Shown here in pieces: positions 1 through 12,210 of a stretch of 64,000 nucleotides of DNA. A model generated the notes under the pieces. It worked only from the letters and a program-made list of their open reading frames with translations, searched no databases and had not been told where the DNA came from. The translations under genes and the position numbers were made by a program. The DNA is from Erythrocercus mccallii. Taxonomy: Eukaryota > Chordata > Aves > Passeriformes > Dicruridae. Position 1 is the stretch's first letter, and each line of letters opens with the position of its first letter. Location: the NCBI GenBank assembly GCA_013397435.1, contig VZRG01000436.1, forward strand, positions 186,001 to 250,000, read 5' to 3'.

Positions 1-2303
1 TGCTGCATGTTTCAAATAATAATGTAAATATTACCATCTTGGACACACTGAATCTGATATTTGTGCTTTTCACTTCAGACGTTCAGGTGCTTTCCCATCC
101 AGAAATGAGAACACCTTGAATCATTCTTAAGCTTCTAGTGAAACAATTTTCCTAAGATGGACTTAAAATATATGACATGCTGGTACTGGTTTTAATACTT
201 AAAAGATGCTGTGGTGCAGGTGGATTTCCTAATGGTTCTGTGAGGATGCACAACCCATTAAGTCTTCCTTGTACATCACTAACTTTACATAAGTTACTTG
301 ACCTAGTATCAAATTTAATTAGCACATTAAAGCAAAACTAAGAAAGCAAGGATGGACTATCTGTGAAGACTCAGTCATCACATATCCCTTGAGTACTTCT
401 ATCAGATTTTACAAAAAATCCCAAGCACCAAGATCAAAAGATTTGGTATTTCTTCTGTAACAACATTCACTGGCACACAGAAAAGGTGACAGATTACCTA
501 ATTATTGATATGATTTGTTGCACTGCAACACTGCATAAAGTAAAAGCTAATTTCAGCAAAACAATCACCTTGCTGTGATTAAAAGAGAAACAACACAGAA
601 ATTACTACAAAATAAAATGCTTTTGCACTAAAGTGTGTAATAAAGGGTTTTTTTCTCCTGCTTTATTCACTATTTCTTTAAGGGTGAGGTGGAGGAGAAC
701 AGTCCAAGACAAACTTTGATCTCTACTTATTGTTTTTATTTGAGAACTCTGTTTAATGAGCTTATTATTGGACACACTTTCATCAGCACCAAACACTATC
801 AGACCTATGTCTTTACCCTGGTTTAAGTCAGTTTAGTGCATCAGGCAAGCTAAGTACCACATTAGAGAACACTGATTCTTCTACAGTTACATTCAAGCAT
901 AAAACAATTCTAAAAGCTCAAAAATTTAAGGAGGCAGGTGGATTTGAGGTTTGATGCCTTTTTTTTTTTAGCACACCCTTTTGTGCTGTCCACAACACAA
1001 AAGCACCATTTTACCTTTGGAGAACAAATATAGTATGTTTTGAAACAGAAATATTTGTAATTGGACATACTGACAACCAGAGGAGGAGATTGGTGTAAAT
1101 AAACCAGTATTCTTTCCCAATGAAACAAAACAGATTGGTTTTCAGTAATTTGTTACATTAAAGTGCTCTTTACTACTTCCCATAAGAACAGTACCCTGAA
1201 CACAAACCTCATAGTATTTGTACTGGTGGAAAGGTATCCTTCTGTAAAGACTTTGTTACTAATTTTTTTCCATTAAGCAAAAGAAGTATATATAAAATGC
1301 TCCTTTTATTTTTTTTTTAATCTAGAAAGGAAAGGAAGTACCTATTTCAGGTTGACAAGACATTAAATAGTTCATTTGTTGTGAAAAAAAAAGAAAATCT
1401 GACTGCATGCTGCAAACTGCAGTGATACTCTGTTAGAGTTACTTTTTTTTCCTGTGGGAAATGGGCAATTTCACAGGCTGTACCAACAGGCTAATTAAAC
1501 AAAGCATATGTATTAAAGATATTTACTCAACACTAAAGCCAAGCATAGAGCTCTACCATTTTACCAGTTCAAGCAACATAGAAAACTGCATGGATTTAGT
1601 TGAAACTGATGACAGCTTTCAACTGAAAGAAGGTGCCAGTTTGCCCTGAAATGAGTTTACACACAAAGTGCTGCTCTCCGGATTTAACTGGAGCTTTGTC
1701 CTGACACCACCTCCCATTCACCACTGGTGGAGGTGAACACTTCTGCAGTTCTTCTGCTGGGAACAGTTTAGGTACAAGCTTATTCATAATTTCCTTTAGG
1801 CAGCTCAGCTTGGTTATCCCAAACCACGTCAGAAAGCTAATTAAGCCACTTTGGTTACCATGCTTTAAACAAGTTCTGGAGCACACATGAACTGCCCTGA
1901 ACAAAAAAAAAAAAGGACGCAGGCAGTGACTGACTGCCAGCAACGAAGCAGCAAGTGACAGCAGGGCCCTCAAACAGTACAGCCACTGGCAAAACAAACA
2001 CCTGCCCTACAGCATCAGTTCAGGGTTAGTGGAGTCTGCATCCCTGGAATTAAGATCAGTTAATTGCCTGCAAATTGATTTGTTGGTTGGTTTTCAGGAA
2101 ACAAAAACACTTTTATACTCTTCAGTCTGTAGATTTTTCCTGAATAGATGGCCATATAAAGTTTATTTTTTTATACTGAAAAGCTCTGAACAGGTAAAAT
2201 ACATTTTGTGGTTAAATATGTGATTTGCAGTTTTGTACTTAACGTATCTTTTCATCTCATGTCTTTTCAACAGCCCTTATAAAATAGAAATGAAACTACT
2301 TAC
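1..2303. other. SGK3 intron (partial), left edge
   Basis: Low-GC sequence with many A- and T-runs. I searched the minus strand for the next SGK3 exon (end of the PX domain) and found none. A 133-codon minus-strand open frame at 1596-1997 has no recognisable similarity or splice context. No repeat family was identified. Confidence 0.6.
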
Positions 2304-2379
2304 TGGTTGCATAGCTCTGGCTGTCTAACTAAATTCTGAATGAATTCATTCAGTCCTGCTCTTCTCTGTTTAATAAAAT
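2304..2379 (-). CDS. SGK3: SGK3 exon, C-terminal PX helix (residues 79-103); last SGK3 exon in the window
   Basis: This 76-nt exon completes an Asp codon and encodes FIKQRRAGLNEFIQNLVRQP, then ELCN and two bases of the next codon (phase 2). The KQRRAGLNEF segment is the second basic motif of the PX domain. The acceptor is a pyrimidine run ending in ttttcag, and the donor is ACCA|gtaagt. In the mammalian protein I recall RYPELYN where this reads RQPELCN, two substitutions in an otherwise conserved stretch. I could not find the next exon (end of PX, linker, kinase domain) between 1 and 2303, so the gene runs off the left edge. The pieces here cover about 103 of roughly 490 residues. Confidence 0.92.
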
Positions 2380-5165
2380 CTGAAAAAAACAGATTTATTA
2401 GAATCATCAATCAGCTTGTGAAAAAGACTTCTTATTCAGGTTTTTAGGATTTAAAACAGCAGTTAAAAGGAGACTGGCCTATGACTGATTTAGAACAGGC
2501 TTGGTCCTTCATATGAAAACTGTGTGCTTAAAACATTGAACTGAGCTGAAAGAACAAATTTCAGGTTTTCTGCAACAGTACTTAAAAATGTTGAAAGCAA
2601 GGTGGATTAGAAGCGACACCTTGTGCTTCAAGAATGGTGTGCAACCACAGCAGGCTAACCTGTGCAGCCTTCATTGCACGGGTGAGCCCTTCAGCACCTG
2701 ATTCCACAGAAACAAAAACCCCAAGAACCCACAGGCAAAACCTGACATCAGTTGCACAAGTCAAGTTTTTACAAGAACAGTCCCAGCAAGCAGCGTATTT
2801 CCAAAATATATGTATGGCAGAAAAATCACACAATTCATCTTGCCAGCAGGCACCCAGATAGAGCCATCAAAGATAACAAAATAAAATATTTCCTTTAGAT
2901 TTTGAACATCATCTCCAACATTAAAAAAGATAATCCTCAGAATCCCTTCCCTTGTCTAAAGCTTAAGACACATAACTGTTCTGTAGCAACATGGAAAGAT
3001 ACACAAAGGATTTAGAATAGAAAGAGAGTTCTACCATAAAGTGTAAAAGAGAATAATATTACCTTACATTACTCATATCAACAATAATTTCTATGGAAAA
3101 AGAATGTTTAACTTGTGCACTAACTTTTAAGATATTCCAATGACTGTCATATCCAGATTACTGACAATTATTAAAATTTTAAATTAAAATTAAGTTTTCA
3201 TTAACAACTGTATTAAAGTATTAAGAAAAATGTCCATATTGTTTCCGGGATATAATCCCTGAACCTTTCCTAAGGTATTTAATAATCCCAAATTACTGAC
3301 ATCTAACAGGTAAATCTGCATCCAGATATTTTATTATGGGTGTGAACAACATCAGCAGTTTCAGTGTGGCAGATGTACAGTGTCATCAGTCACTCAAAGA
3401 CTACAGGGCTATCCATGCTGGTGAAGATAAAACACCTGTAAAATCTGAAATTTTCAGGTTCTGTGTTCTGACTGGTTTTTGTTCCATTTTGTCAAGTTAA
3501 AACAAGATTAAATTTAAAATAACCTAAGTGCCAATAAAATTGGAGCATTTAAATGGCAATTTAAATGACAGTATTTTTGGTAGTTTTGGGTAAAGGGATG
3601 TAAAGTTCTCACTCTGCTGCATTTCAGTGCAATAGTACAATGCTGCATACCCATGGATGGATTACAGAAGTAAAATACCTTTATTTGTAGAATATGTAAC
3701 TTGTTTCAGGAGCCAGCAGAAACATTACATCAAAGCTTCAATAAATCAGTGTCAAGAGAAAGAACTATTTACATAAGCATCATGGCTCCATCTCCACCCT
3801 GCCTCCCAGCAAGAAACATCTTGAGAACTGTTTAGTTTCTCATGCTTCAAGGATTTCAGTGTAGTTCACGGAAATTTAAAACAAGTTTGAGGACTTTATT
3901 TTACATATATAATTTTAATAAAGTTTTAGTTGAGGTTTTTTTCCCCCATTAAAACTCCAGTTTCCTAAATTTGGCTCCAAGAAATCCACCTGCGTATTTG
4001 CCTGTACAGCAAACCAGACTGCAGGGCATCCTCTGGTCCTCAGCCAGCTCTGAGAATCCCAAAGTCAGAGAAAAGGAACTAGAACTAAACTTTGTCTCCC
4101 TGTAGACAAAACACATGTATAACTTTTGGCAATCATTTACATCTTTATCAGAAGAGAACATCAGAGCTTGGATACTTGTATTTGATTATTCTAATAAAAA
4201 ATGAAACAGAATTTCACATCAGGATGTAGATGATTAACTGCAACTGCCAAAAACTAGGTTTGTTTGTCAGAACTTTAAAAAACCCAAACCTACACGTCCC
4301 AAGAGTTCAACAGCTTTGGATCCATTTGTTTCCTCAGCAAAGGAGAAAATGAAACAATGGAAACAGGTGCAGGAGGAGACGAAACTACAAACAGTCTGAC
4401 CAGATCAGCAAGCCAGGGGAGGGCGGGAAGGGTCCAAAGAGCATCAGCAAAGCCTGAAGTAAAAATGGCTTGAATGAATAGTACAAACAGAGAGCAATGG
4501 CCTCCCCATTTGCCTTTCTAGTTATTCATCCATGGTGCCACCCAGGTTACTTCAAGGCACTTTACAAGTGATTTCCATTAGGATTTCGCCGTGTACAGAG
4601 CAAGCTAAACGGGGACTGATCATTGGTAACTGAAGCACAACACGTTCACATGGCACACGCTTCCTGTTGTTGTTCCACTTAGAGAAGTTCATTTTCACCT
4701 ACACTGTACAAGGAAGCACATTTAGATACAGAGAGTTCAAAAGTCCTCAAAGATAAATCCTTGCATAATTTCATTTCTCAGAGGAGGTGGTGGGAGTAGT
4801 CACATAAAGGAAATTTAAAATGGACTACGCATAATGCTTAGGAAGAGTCAGGGTTTGGCTTTTGCTTTTATAGGAGAGGGATCACACCTGACAGTTCAGA
4901 ATCAGAACACAGGAGGGTTGGGAGGAGCTATAGCCTTCAGTGCAAGAGAGGCACTGCGCGACCAAGCAATGCTTTGTTCACTATCACAAGGTAAAACACC
5001 TACCCACGCTAGTTCCTGCTCTTGACTGAAGCATGACTAAACTTTGCTTTAGTCACTGTTTTGAGGACCGCTGCAAAACTCATCTAAGATAGCTTCTTGT
5101 AGGCTGGAATAGATCAATTTTCATATAAAGAAACTGACAAAATGAATAACAAGATGATGACATAC
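2380..5165. other. SGK3 intron between the third and fourth PX exons
   Basis: About 2.8 kb of AT-rich intron bounded by the gtatgt donor at 5160-5165 and the cag acceptor just above 2379 (both minus strand). No other gene, RNA or mobile element is recognisable inside. Confidence 0.7.
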
Positions 5166-5238
5166 CAGGATCAAAATTATCTCCAAATATTCTTTTAGCT
5201 GGAATCTTCAGGTTCATGGTGGGAAATTGCTTCTTTAG
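5166..5238 (-). CDS. SGK3: SGK3 exon, central PX domain (residues 55-78)
   Basis: This 73-nt exon encodes LKKQFPTMNLKIPAKRIFGD followed by NFDP, plus the first base of the next codon (phase 1). It is the membrane-insertion and proline-containing loop region of the PX domain, lying between the RRY motif and the second basic motif. The acceptor is tgttttcag before 5238 and the donor is CCTG|gtatgt. From memory, mammalian SGK3 has small differences here (an Ala-Met-Ala run where this has Thr-Met-Asn), with the rest identical. The following exon supplies the other two bases of an Asp codon, so the frame is kept. Confidence 0.93.
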
Positions 5239-7160
5239 CTGAAAACAAAACACATAAAATTGGATTGTGCTTAGACATTAAAGTACCTAGAAATAATTGC
5301 ATTTTGTTTGTTTTCTGATGAACAGTTTGAACACCTGATTATTAGTAATTCTGCTCCGCTATGCCATTTCCTCTGCTCATACACATGGGGGAAAAAACAT
5401 ACCCAGAACAATCTGTACTCAGTTTATTTGCAATAGACATACCCTTTTAAATTCAAAGGCCATCTCATCTTCATCTTATGGACTACTAGAGCAATACTGC
5501 AAAGTGATTTGCCCAGATTAAAAAAACAAATTTCCATGTTGTTTTTGTTTTCCTTTTTCTTCCTTCCTCCATCAATTCTTTATCTCTTTTGGGTTTGTTT
5601 TTCTCTTACTTGCTTGCTTGCACAGGGCACTATGCATGAGGTTTAGGCTGGGCTGGGGATACAGGCATCTGGGTTTTGTCCAAATTACATTAAAGCTTTA
5701 GAAATAACAGGTGGTCTACCCCTACATCAAAACTGCAAACAGATGAACAGTCTATTTTAGGATCTTGCACTCGATACTTCAATTATTATACACTTGATAA
5801 ACTGACCATTAGATAGTATACAACAACAGTGAATTACATATTAAAAATAAACCCAAACCTGACACTAATCAAGCCTTGACTACATATACTTCACCTTCAA
5901 GTGCTCCAGAAGAGCAATCTTACTCTCATCCTTTTTAAGAGAGTAGTTTTCTAATACAGGATCTGGCAATTCCTCTTGCCTTAGCAACACCAGTACTTCC
6001 TTCCATTGGCAGCACAAGTCTTTTTGGTGTATCTATTGTATGAATTACACTGAACAGAAACTGGACTAAATGTCCTGTTTAAATAAATAAATGTTATGCT
6101 TCCCCAAGACCTCACCTCTGGCCACGTTAGAGAGACCAGGGCTGAACAAACTTCAGCAGAGCAAGGCCAATCCGAGTGGCAAGAGAACGTGGCAAAGGAA
6201 CAGGACCACCAACACTCCCCTCTGAAAGGATTTTCTGTTTTCACATCCCTTACAAGTCTATCCCTGCAAGATGCAGGCAAAGCACAGCATGGGGTATCCA
6301 GGGGTATTTCAGCTCAACATTTCAAAGAACATTTCCAAGCTTGTGTTTGGAGACCACTGCCACATGCAAATCCATGCACGGGGAGGCAGAAGAGAAGGCC
6401 TGACTACTTCCCAGAGAGACAGTGGAAGGGAAGGCACAAATAAACAGCAGGTAATATTTTAGTACGGGAATCAGGGGGGAATTATTTCCTCTTTTGTTAA
6501 AGCAAAACTTATGGTCTCTAAACACGAAGAAGTGGAGCAAAGTATGGGCACAGCACACATAATTCACTCGTATCTGAGCAAGTGTTTATCCCACTTGCCC
6601 ACTACGTAAAAAGGGCAAAACCTTCTTCCAGCAACAAACCCAAGAAATCCATACTTAGTTGCTGAAGGGGCCTATTTTTTTTGAAACACTGACCATATTT
6701 TTTTGTGGAAAAAATCATACCTGCTATGAAACTGTGGGTATGAATTGCCATCAATGACTGAATAGAAAATTTCTATTAAGAAACAAGGATTTGTTCATTG
6801 CTTTCAGTACTTCAAAGAAAAACACTTACTTTAGGAGAAACATACCTATCTAAATGTTTTGTGGGTTTTTTTTAGCATGAACAAAAGCACATTTTGTGTG
6901 TCTTGACAATAACTAAACTGGAAATTTCATTAAGCTATGATCCCAAGGAACTATAAAAAATGTGACAAGTAAGTGGATTTTGAGTCTGAAATTCAAAAAA
7001 ATTGAACTTTAAAAACCCACTCTATCATTCTCTTTAATTAGGCTTCTATGGTTATTAAATGTTGACTCAAACTCAAGAGAAGATTAACTCAAACCATAAC
7101 ATTGCAAGCAGGTGTTACTCTGCTATTCTGGCATGATTTCATAGCTTGCTTTTTGCTTAC
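5239..7160. other. SGK3 intron between the second and third coding exons
   Basis: About 1.9 kb of intron bounded by a gtaagc donor at 7155-7160 and a cag acceptor at 5239-5241 (minus strand). A purine-rich stretch near 6100-6450 is open in several frames, but I recognise no protein there. Confidence 0.7.
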
Positions 7161-7244
7161 CGTATTGTAGAGTTTATCAAACTCAGCATACCGTCGAAAG
7201 ACAAACCACTCATTTCTGCCAACAGAGACCAACACTTTGTAAAC
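7161..7244 (-). CDS. SGK3: SGK3 exon, N-terminal half of PX domain (residues 27-54)
   Basis: This 84-nt exon encodes 28 residues, beginning VYKVLVSVGRNEWFVF and ending with RRYAEFDKLYNT. It covers the first beta strands of the PX domain, including the RRY motif whose arginine contacts the 3-phosphate of PI3P in this family. The acceptor is ttcctacag and the donor is ACG|gtaagc, both consensus. The exon is phase 0 at both ends, so it joins the exon at 12005-12082 and the next at 5238 without a frameshift. The sequence is nearly identical to mammalian SGK3 as I remember it. The flanking intron toward the start codon is about 4.8 kb. Confidence 0.93.
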
Positions 7245-10200
7245 CTGTAGGAACAAGGACACTGTTATTGCCCACAAAACACAGTAAAACCTCCCAGGTT
7301 TAATCTTGTGGTGGAAATAAGGGCAGGTTGTTAAATTGATTGTGTAAATGCACTTATCAAACCATGTATTTCTTACAGCTAAGACACACAGACATCAACA
7401 GAAATGATTAAAAGAACAATTAAAAGAATCCGGTACTTTACAGAAAAGTTTTTGAACACCAAGTAAGCAAAAACTATCACCAAAATTGATTTAGTGACGT
7501 TTCATAAATTAGTTAATATCCAAAAAGAACATCTGGCCATCAGACAGAAGTCTATTAAAATTTAATATGAAATTTGTTAACAACTCGATAACCCATAATA
7601 AAGACTGGTATTAGAGAAGCAAAGCATGTAAAAATACTGAAGACTGCCTTCATCAAAACCTAAAGAGAAAGTACATGTGGAAGGCACAAAGGTAACTGTT
7701 TATTTGAACACCTTGCATACAGAAACATCCTGGCTGATAGCACAATTGTTCAGGGAGGAAAAAATGGTGCTGTGGCTGAAATACAGCCCATATAACATAA
7801 TATGCAGCACTGGGATGAAGGGAAGTATAGCTGGAACCTGCTGAACATTTCTGGCCTTTCACATGCCATATCTCAGAGGACTTCAGTAACCAGACAGATT
7901 GTCAGTCCCTGGATTCATAAATCTGGTTGGCAGCTGTGTGTCCAGCAGGCTTCTCCTGTCCCTCAGGCAATTAGTTGTCTGCACTTCTCAATTTTCTTGT
8001 ACTTCTAGAAGGAGCTCAGCTATTCCTTCAGGAAGAGGATAGGCACAGCAAGGAAATGAGTGCAGAGCGCTGCTAATTCCCAGTGCAGACAACTGGACCA
8101 ATGCCCCATTCTCCCTCCTGGCCTGCAGCAGCCCCTTGGCTCCCTCCCTAACTCCACAGTGGCAGTGGCAGCCACCACCACGGGTTCCTCAGCCTGAGGG
8201 CTGCAGTCACGCTGTGGTAACTGCTCACACAAGCTGCTCTCAGGCCCAGGCCCCGGGGAACACAGGAAGCTGGATGCTACATCCAGCAGAATGCTGATGA
8301 GACCTTCTAAGAAAACCCACTTTGCCTCATACTGCTGACCAAGTGTTAGCATAAAACTCCCCTTCCAAAAGCCTCCCTTGCACTGTAGACGGCGAAAGCT
8401 TCAGCTGCAAAACTTAAGCATTGTCCTCTTGAACTAGGTCTCTTATACAGCAATCAAATCCTGCAAGCAATGTCCAAACACGAAACACCTCTGCTTCCCG
8501 TGACTGCCTGGCAAATCAGTGCCCAGACTTGAGCAGAGGGCCAAGGCAGCTGGGCAGAAAGCACAGAAAGCAGAGTGCACAGACAAGCATAACTCAGGAT
8601 ACAAGATGATATCCGCCTCCTTGGCAACCGCTAAATTAAAACAGTTTTGTTCTCAGAGCAGCTGTAAAACAATGACACAATCAACATTTTTGACACAAGA
8701 GAGCATAAAAAAACCCACCTGTATGAGGTCATATAATTCACACCACTAACAACACTCTTGGACACCCCAACAAAGGAAAAGCTGCAAGCACAACAGTTAT
8801 GGACACACTAAGTGGTAAGAAAACACACTATATCCACAAAGAATCTGGTAAAACCCAAAACCATGGCATGTCTGGGCTGTATTACTACTCTCAGCTATGC
8901 CTGTGTAATGATTAGAGAGATGTGCAATGCTTATTTCTAGAAAGGTAGGGGGGAGGAATCGAAGACTTACTTAGATAATACTCATTTTAAGTCTAATTAT
9001 TCCTAATTCAAATTTGGTCTTAGAAAACCCCTTAAACATAGACACAATGTGTCCACAACTCATACTATGTGGGTACAAACCACAAGGCTTTGAGGAAAAC
9101 AGAAAGGAAGAAAATAAACAGAATTTGTGAAAACATCACCATAAAATATCTTCCCAGATACAGACAGGACAGGATCCAGCTATTTCTGGATACTGTAGGA
9201 TTTCTTCCCAAAAGAAGTCATTGAAATTAAAAGCCTTCAACTCTGTGATAGCTCATGCTCCTGGATTAAACGCTTGATTTTTATTAAACAAAGAAAAATA
9301 AAAAGGTAGGCTGTTTTCTAATTTTGACAGAGCAATCATTGAGAAAGTAAGGAAACTATTGTCAACAAATAAAAAGAAAACCAACTCCAATTTCCACAGG
9401 GCTGGGGATTAACATTATACATCACAGGTCTGAGACAAAGTTTTCAGATGTAATCAGACAAACAGCACCCTTGAAAGAGATTTTTTAATAAGCCTGTATA
9501 TGATCTGGGTATAAAGGGAGATGAGAACAGGTCAGAAGAGAAAATTAAGCCTCAGACATCAAACAGCATAGAGATAAAAGTGAGAAACCCAAAACAAAGC
9601 TATTTGTCAAAAAAGGCAAGAGAATGACCTAATATGTAGCAAGGACAGAAAGCAATTAATATAGGCTAGATATGGCCCAAAACAAGGAAACACTTTACTC
9701 TTTTTATGGAGAAAGTGAATGCTGAATCTTCAGAGAAATGCAGGACAGCGAACTAGTGTGGATTTACATAGAGGCTGGTTGCCATGAATTAAGTGGAAAC
9801 AAGAAACGGTTCCCTGTCAGAACACCCAAAAATGCAAACATGTAATCATTTGGAAAAAAAAATTGTAGTAAATATATCAAAAGTATGCAGTATTTAACAA
9901 AACCAAATCAAATATTCAATAAAAGGTCATGAAAATGCTCAGGAGGAATGAGAAGTTCACTTCCAGAGACAAAACTGAAAAGCTCATTTAATTATCAGAA
10001 TGACAACTGCTCAGAGCCATGATTGCTTTTAAAAATCAGAGTAAGTGTGAGGGGAAGAAGTAGAGCTAGCAAAAGCTAAGTTGCACATAGTTGTCTTGTT
10101 TCCATGCCAGCATTAAGTGAGCCATCAAAAGGTTTGAGCTGAAATTTCTATTCAGACCAGTAAGATTCTAGAAGCATCTCAGAAGCAGCAGTGATACACA

Positions 10201-12004
10201 CTGTGAGCAATGGTAAGGTGAAGACTATACAGTCACCTGAAATCTTTTCTAGGTTTTATCACTCTGACTTTTCTTTCCATACCAAGTGAAAACCCTTCTT
10301 ACTGCTCTTTATAGAAATACCACTAGTGTGGCCATCAAAAGAAAGTTATACCTACCATAAATTTGTTAAGAACTGTTTCCCCCCTGCACCCTTTCTCACT
10401 CCCTGTCAAAGTAGTGACAGGATTCTGTCATTACACACAGCTACTGAAGAGGGGACACAGTGACAGCACTGACACATGCTGGAATTCACAGTTTCTACCA
10501 TGAAGTTTAATACGACCCTCACTTCTGTTATCAAATCCTAAAATATATGTGATAATATTCGAAAGCTTGGTTGTGAAAGCACTTCTTGTCAAGCTGCTAA
10601 TTACTCCCTAGCACAGAAAGCAGAAGGCAGCAAGACAAAGTGTACCTCTGCACAGTGTAAGCTGGGCTAGATTCTTTCCCCCCTCCTCCCTCAGCCCCCC
10701 CATTTCTGATGTTTTGTACAGCTTTCTAAAGGGCAAACCCAAAGAAAGTCCCTTTACACTGCTCAGGTCGTCTCACAGACCTTTAGGTAGAATGACCTGG
10801 AAACCACAACATTAGTACGTGCTCAGTGTACCACACTGGCATATTTTAACTGCAGAACTGCCAGCACTGAGGCAATAAAATGAACCTGTTCTGCTCAAGT
10901 TTAGACTTTCAGGAAGGTTTTACTGCTCATCTGAGTTTTACATGAATGCAGAAGTGCAAGGAATTAGTAAAGTTCTCTTATGTTTATTCCCTTTACCAGC
11001 ACACTGCTTCCCCAAGCTACATCTTGACACACCTATAGAATCAAACAGCACTGTTCTTCTCCGAGGAAGGGAGGTGAAGAGGAAAGGGAGACAACATAAC
11101 TCACAGTAAACCATTGTTTTGCTGTATTCTTCAGAAGGCAACTCCATATAAGGGTGTTTGCATTCCTCATCTGAAGAGTGACTAACTCACTCAATGAAAA
11201 AAATACCTTGGAGGAAGTTGCACAAGAGCAATGCAATAGTTTGAGCCTTCTAAAGCAAGTATTTTGATCTTGTCACTTAGGGTTATATAGAGGCCAAACA
11301 AAAATCTGTATCACACTACTTTATTTTGCACTATGCAATGCAAAGAATTTCCCACACAATAGGAAGACTTCACAACCAAGAAAAGTCAAACTGGGAGGCA
11401 AAGAAAGGAAGAGGGAGAGAAATGACAAGAAGTGGAAATGGGAACAGGATAGGAAAAAACTCATAAGCATTAGAATCAGAAACAGGAAGGAAGACAGAAA
11501 AAAGGTTTTGAAAAAATTGGATGGTTTATATTTTTTTCATTCGACACAAAAAAATTACAACAGTATGATAGGGTATCTGAATTAATGGATATTAAAACAA
11601 AAAAACAACCCCCGAAAAAGAATCAAATCCACACTTTATCCCTTTACAAAATAAATGTCTTCATGAAAAATCATGTAGAATGCCAAAAAATGGTACCAGA
11701 ATGTACTCCCTGTACTTGGATACTTAAATATTTTATACTAGCAAATGCAGCTGTTTTGGGGTAAAAATAGCAGAAATTTGTAAAGGCAAGTTCTTTTTGC
11801 AGAAAGCAACACAGGTAAACACTGTAAAATATTCAAAACTTTTCACACTGGACTATGGCCAGTACTCACAAGAGCAAGGAAACTGATTTCCATAAAGTTA
11901 TTGAAAACAATATCAAGCTCGGTAGCAGAAGGAAAGCAAGCAGCACTGCTAGGCACCAATAGCCTATGGCTTTGTCCACAGTGCTTACTCTCTTACATAC
12001 TTAC
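7245..12004. other. SGK3 intron between the first and second coding exons
   Basis: About 4.8 kb bounded by a gtaagt donor at 11999-12004 and an acceptor at 7245-7250 (minus strand). There is a locally GC-richer patch at about 8080-8290 with a 110-codon minus open frame that I do not recognise. The rest is low-GC, with short A-rich and T-rich tracts. Confidence 0.7.
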
Positions 12005-12210
12005 AGTAAATCTCTTTTTCTTCTCTCTGTGTTCATCAGAGCTGGGAATGCTAACGCTTGGGCAGCTCTCTTTGAGATCCATTGTATGTTTCTTGTGACA
12101 GATTTGTTACAGGACCCTGCTTCGGGTGTTGTACTCAGGAGGTATCGTCAACGGTACTGATGCAAGATCCGCAGCTTTTCTTGAGAAAATGTGAATTCCA
12201 TCATGCAATC
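12005..12210 (-). CDS. SGK3: SGK3 first coding exon (5' UTR plus residues 1-26)
   Basis: This exon starts the coding region of serum/glucocorticoid-regulated kinase 3, a PX-domain kinase that binds PI3P on endosomes and acts downstream of PI3-kinase. Coding is 12005-12082: the ATG has its A at 12082 and opens with residues MDLKESCPSVSIPSSDEHRE, followed by KKKRFT. The exon ends with an ACT|gtaagt donor (phase 0). On the 5' side an acceptor, ttcactttag, precedes 12210, so 12083-12210 is 5' UTR. An in-frame TAA lies eight codons upstream of the ATG, which fixes the start. From memory, human SGK3 begins six residues earlier at another Met; here that position is TGT (Cys), so only the second Met can be used. 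The match to SGK3 is strong across all 26 residues. The feature span covers the whole exon including UTR. Confidence 0.9.
12148..12204 (-). promoter_or_regulatory. Upstream ORF (18 codons) in SGK3 5' UTR
   Basis: The 5' UTR part of the first SGK3 coding exon contains ATGATG, an open frame of 18 codons (MMEFTFSQEKLRILHQYR) and a TGA, ending 65 bases before the SGK3 start codon. The first ATG lies six bases into the exon. A uORF there could lower or condition SGK3 translation. Its presence is seen directly; any effect is inference and depends on this exon being spliced as predicted. Confidence 0.5.

Noticed and set aside
1596..1997. 133-codon minus-strand open frame inside an SGK3 intron
   Set aside because: It does not match the expected SGK3 sequence and has no plausible junctions that keep the SGK3 phase.
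1..2303. Search for the next SGK3 exon and for the kinase domain
   Set aside because: No minus-strand segment with acceptor, donor and matching phase encodes the expected residues.
8020..8352. GC-richer 110-codon minus frame inside an SGK3 intron
   Set aside because: Composition is unusual but no protein family or splice signal was recognised; possibly an old repeat.
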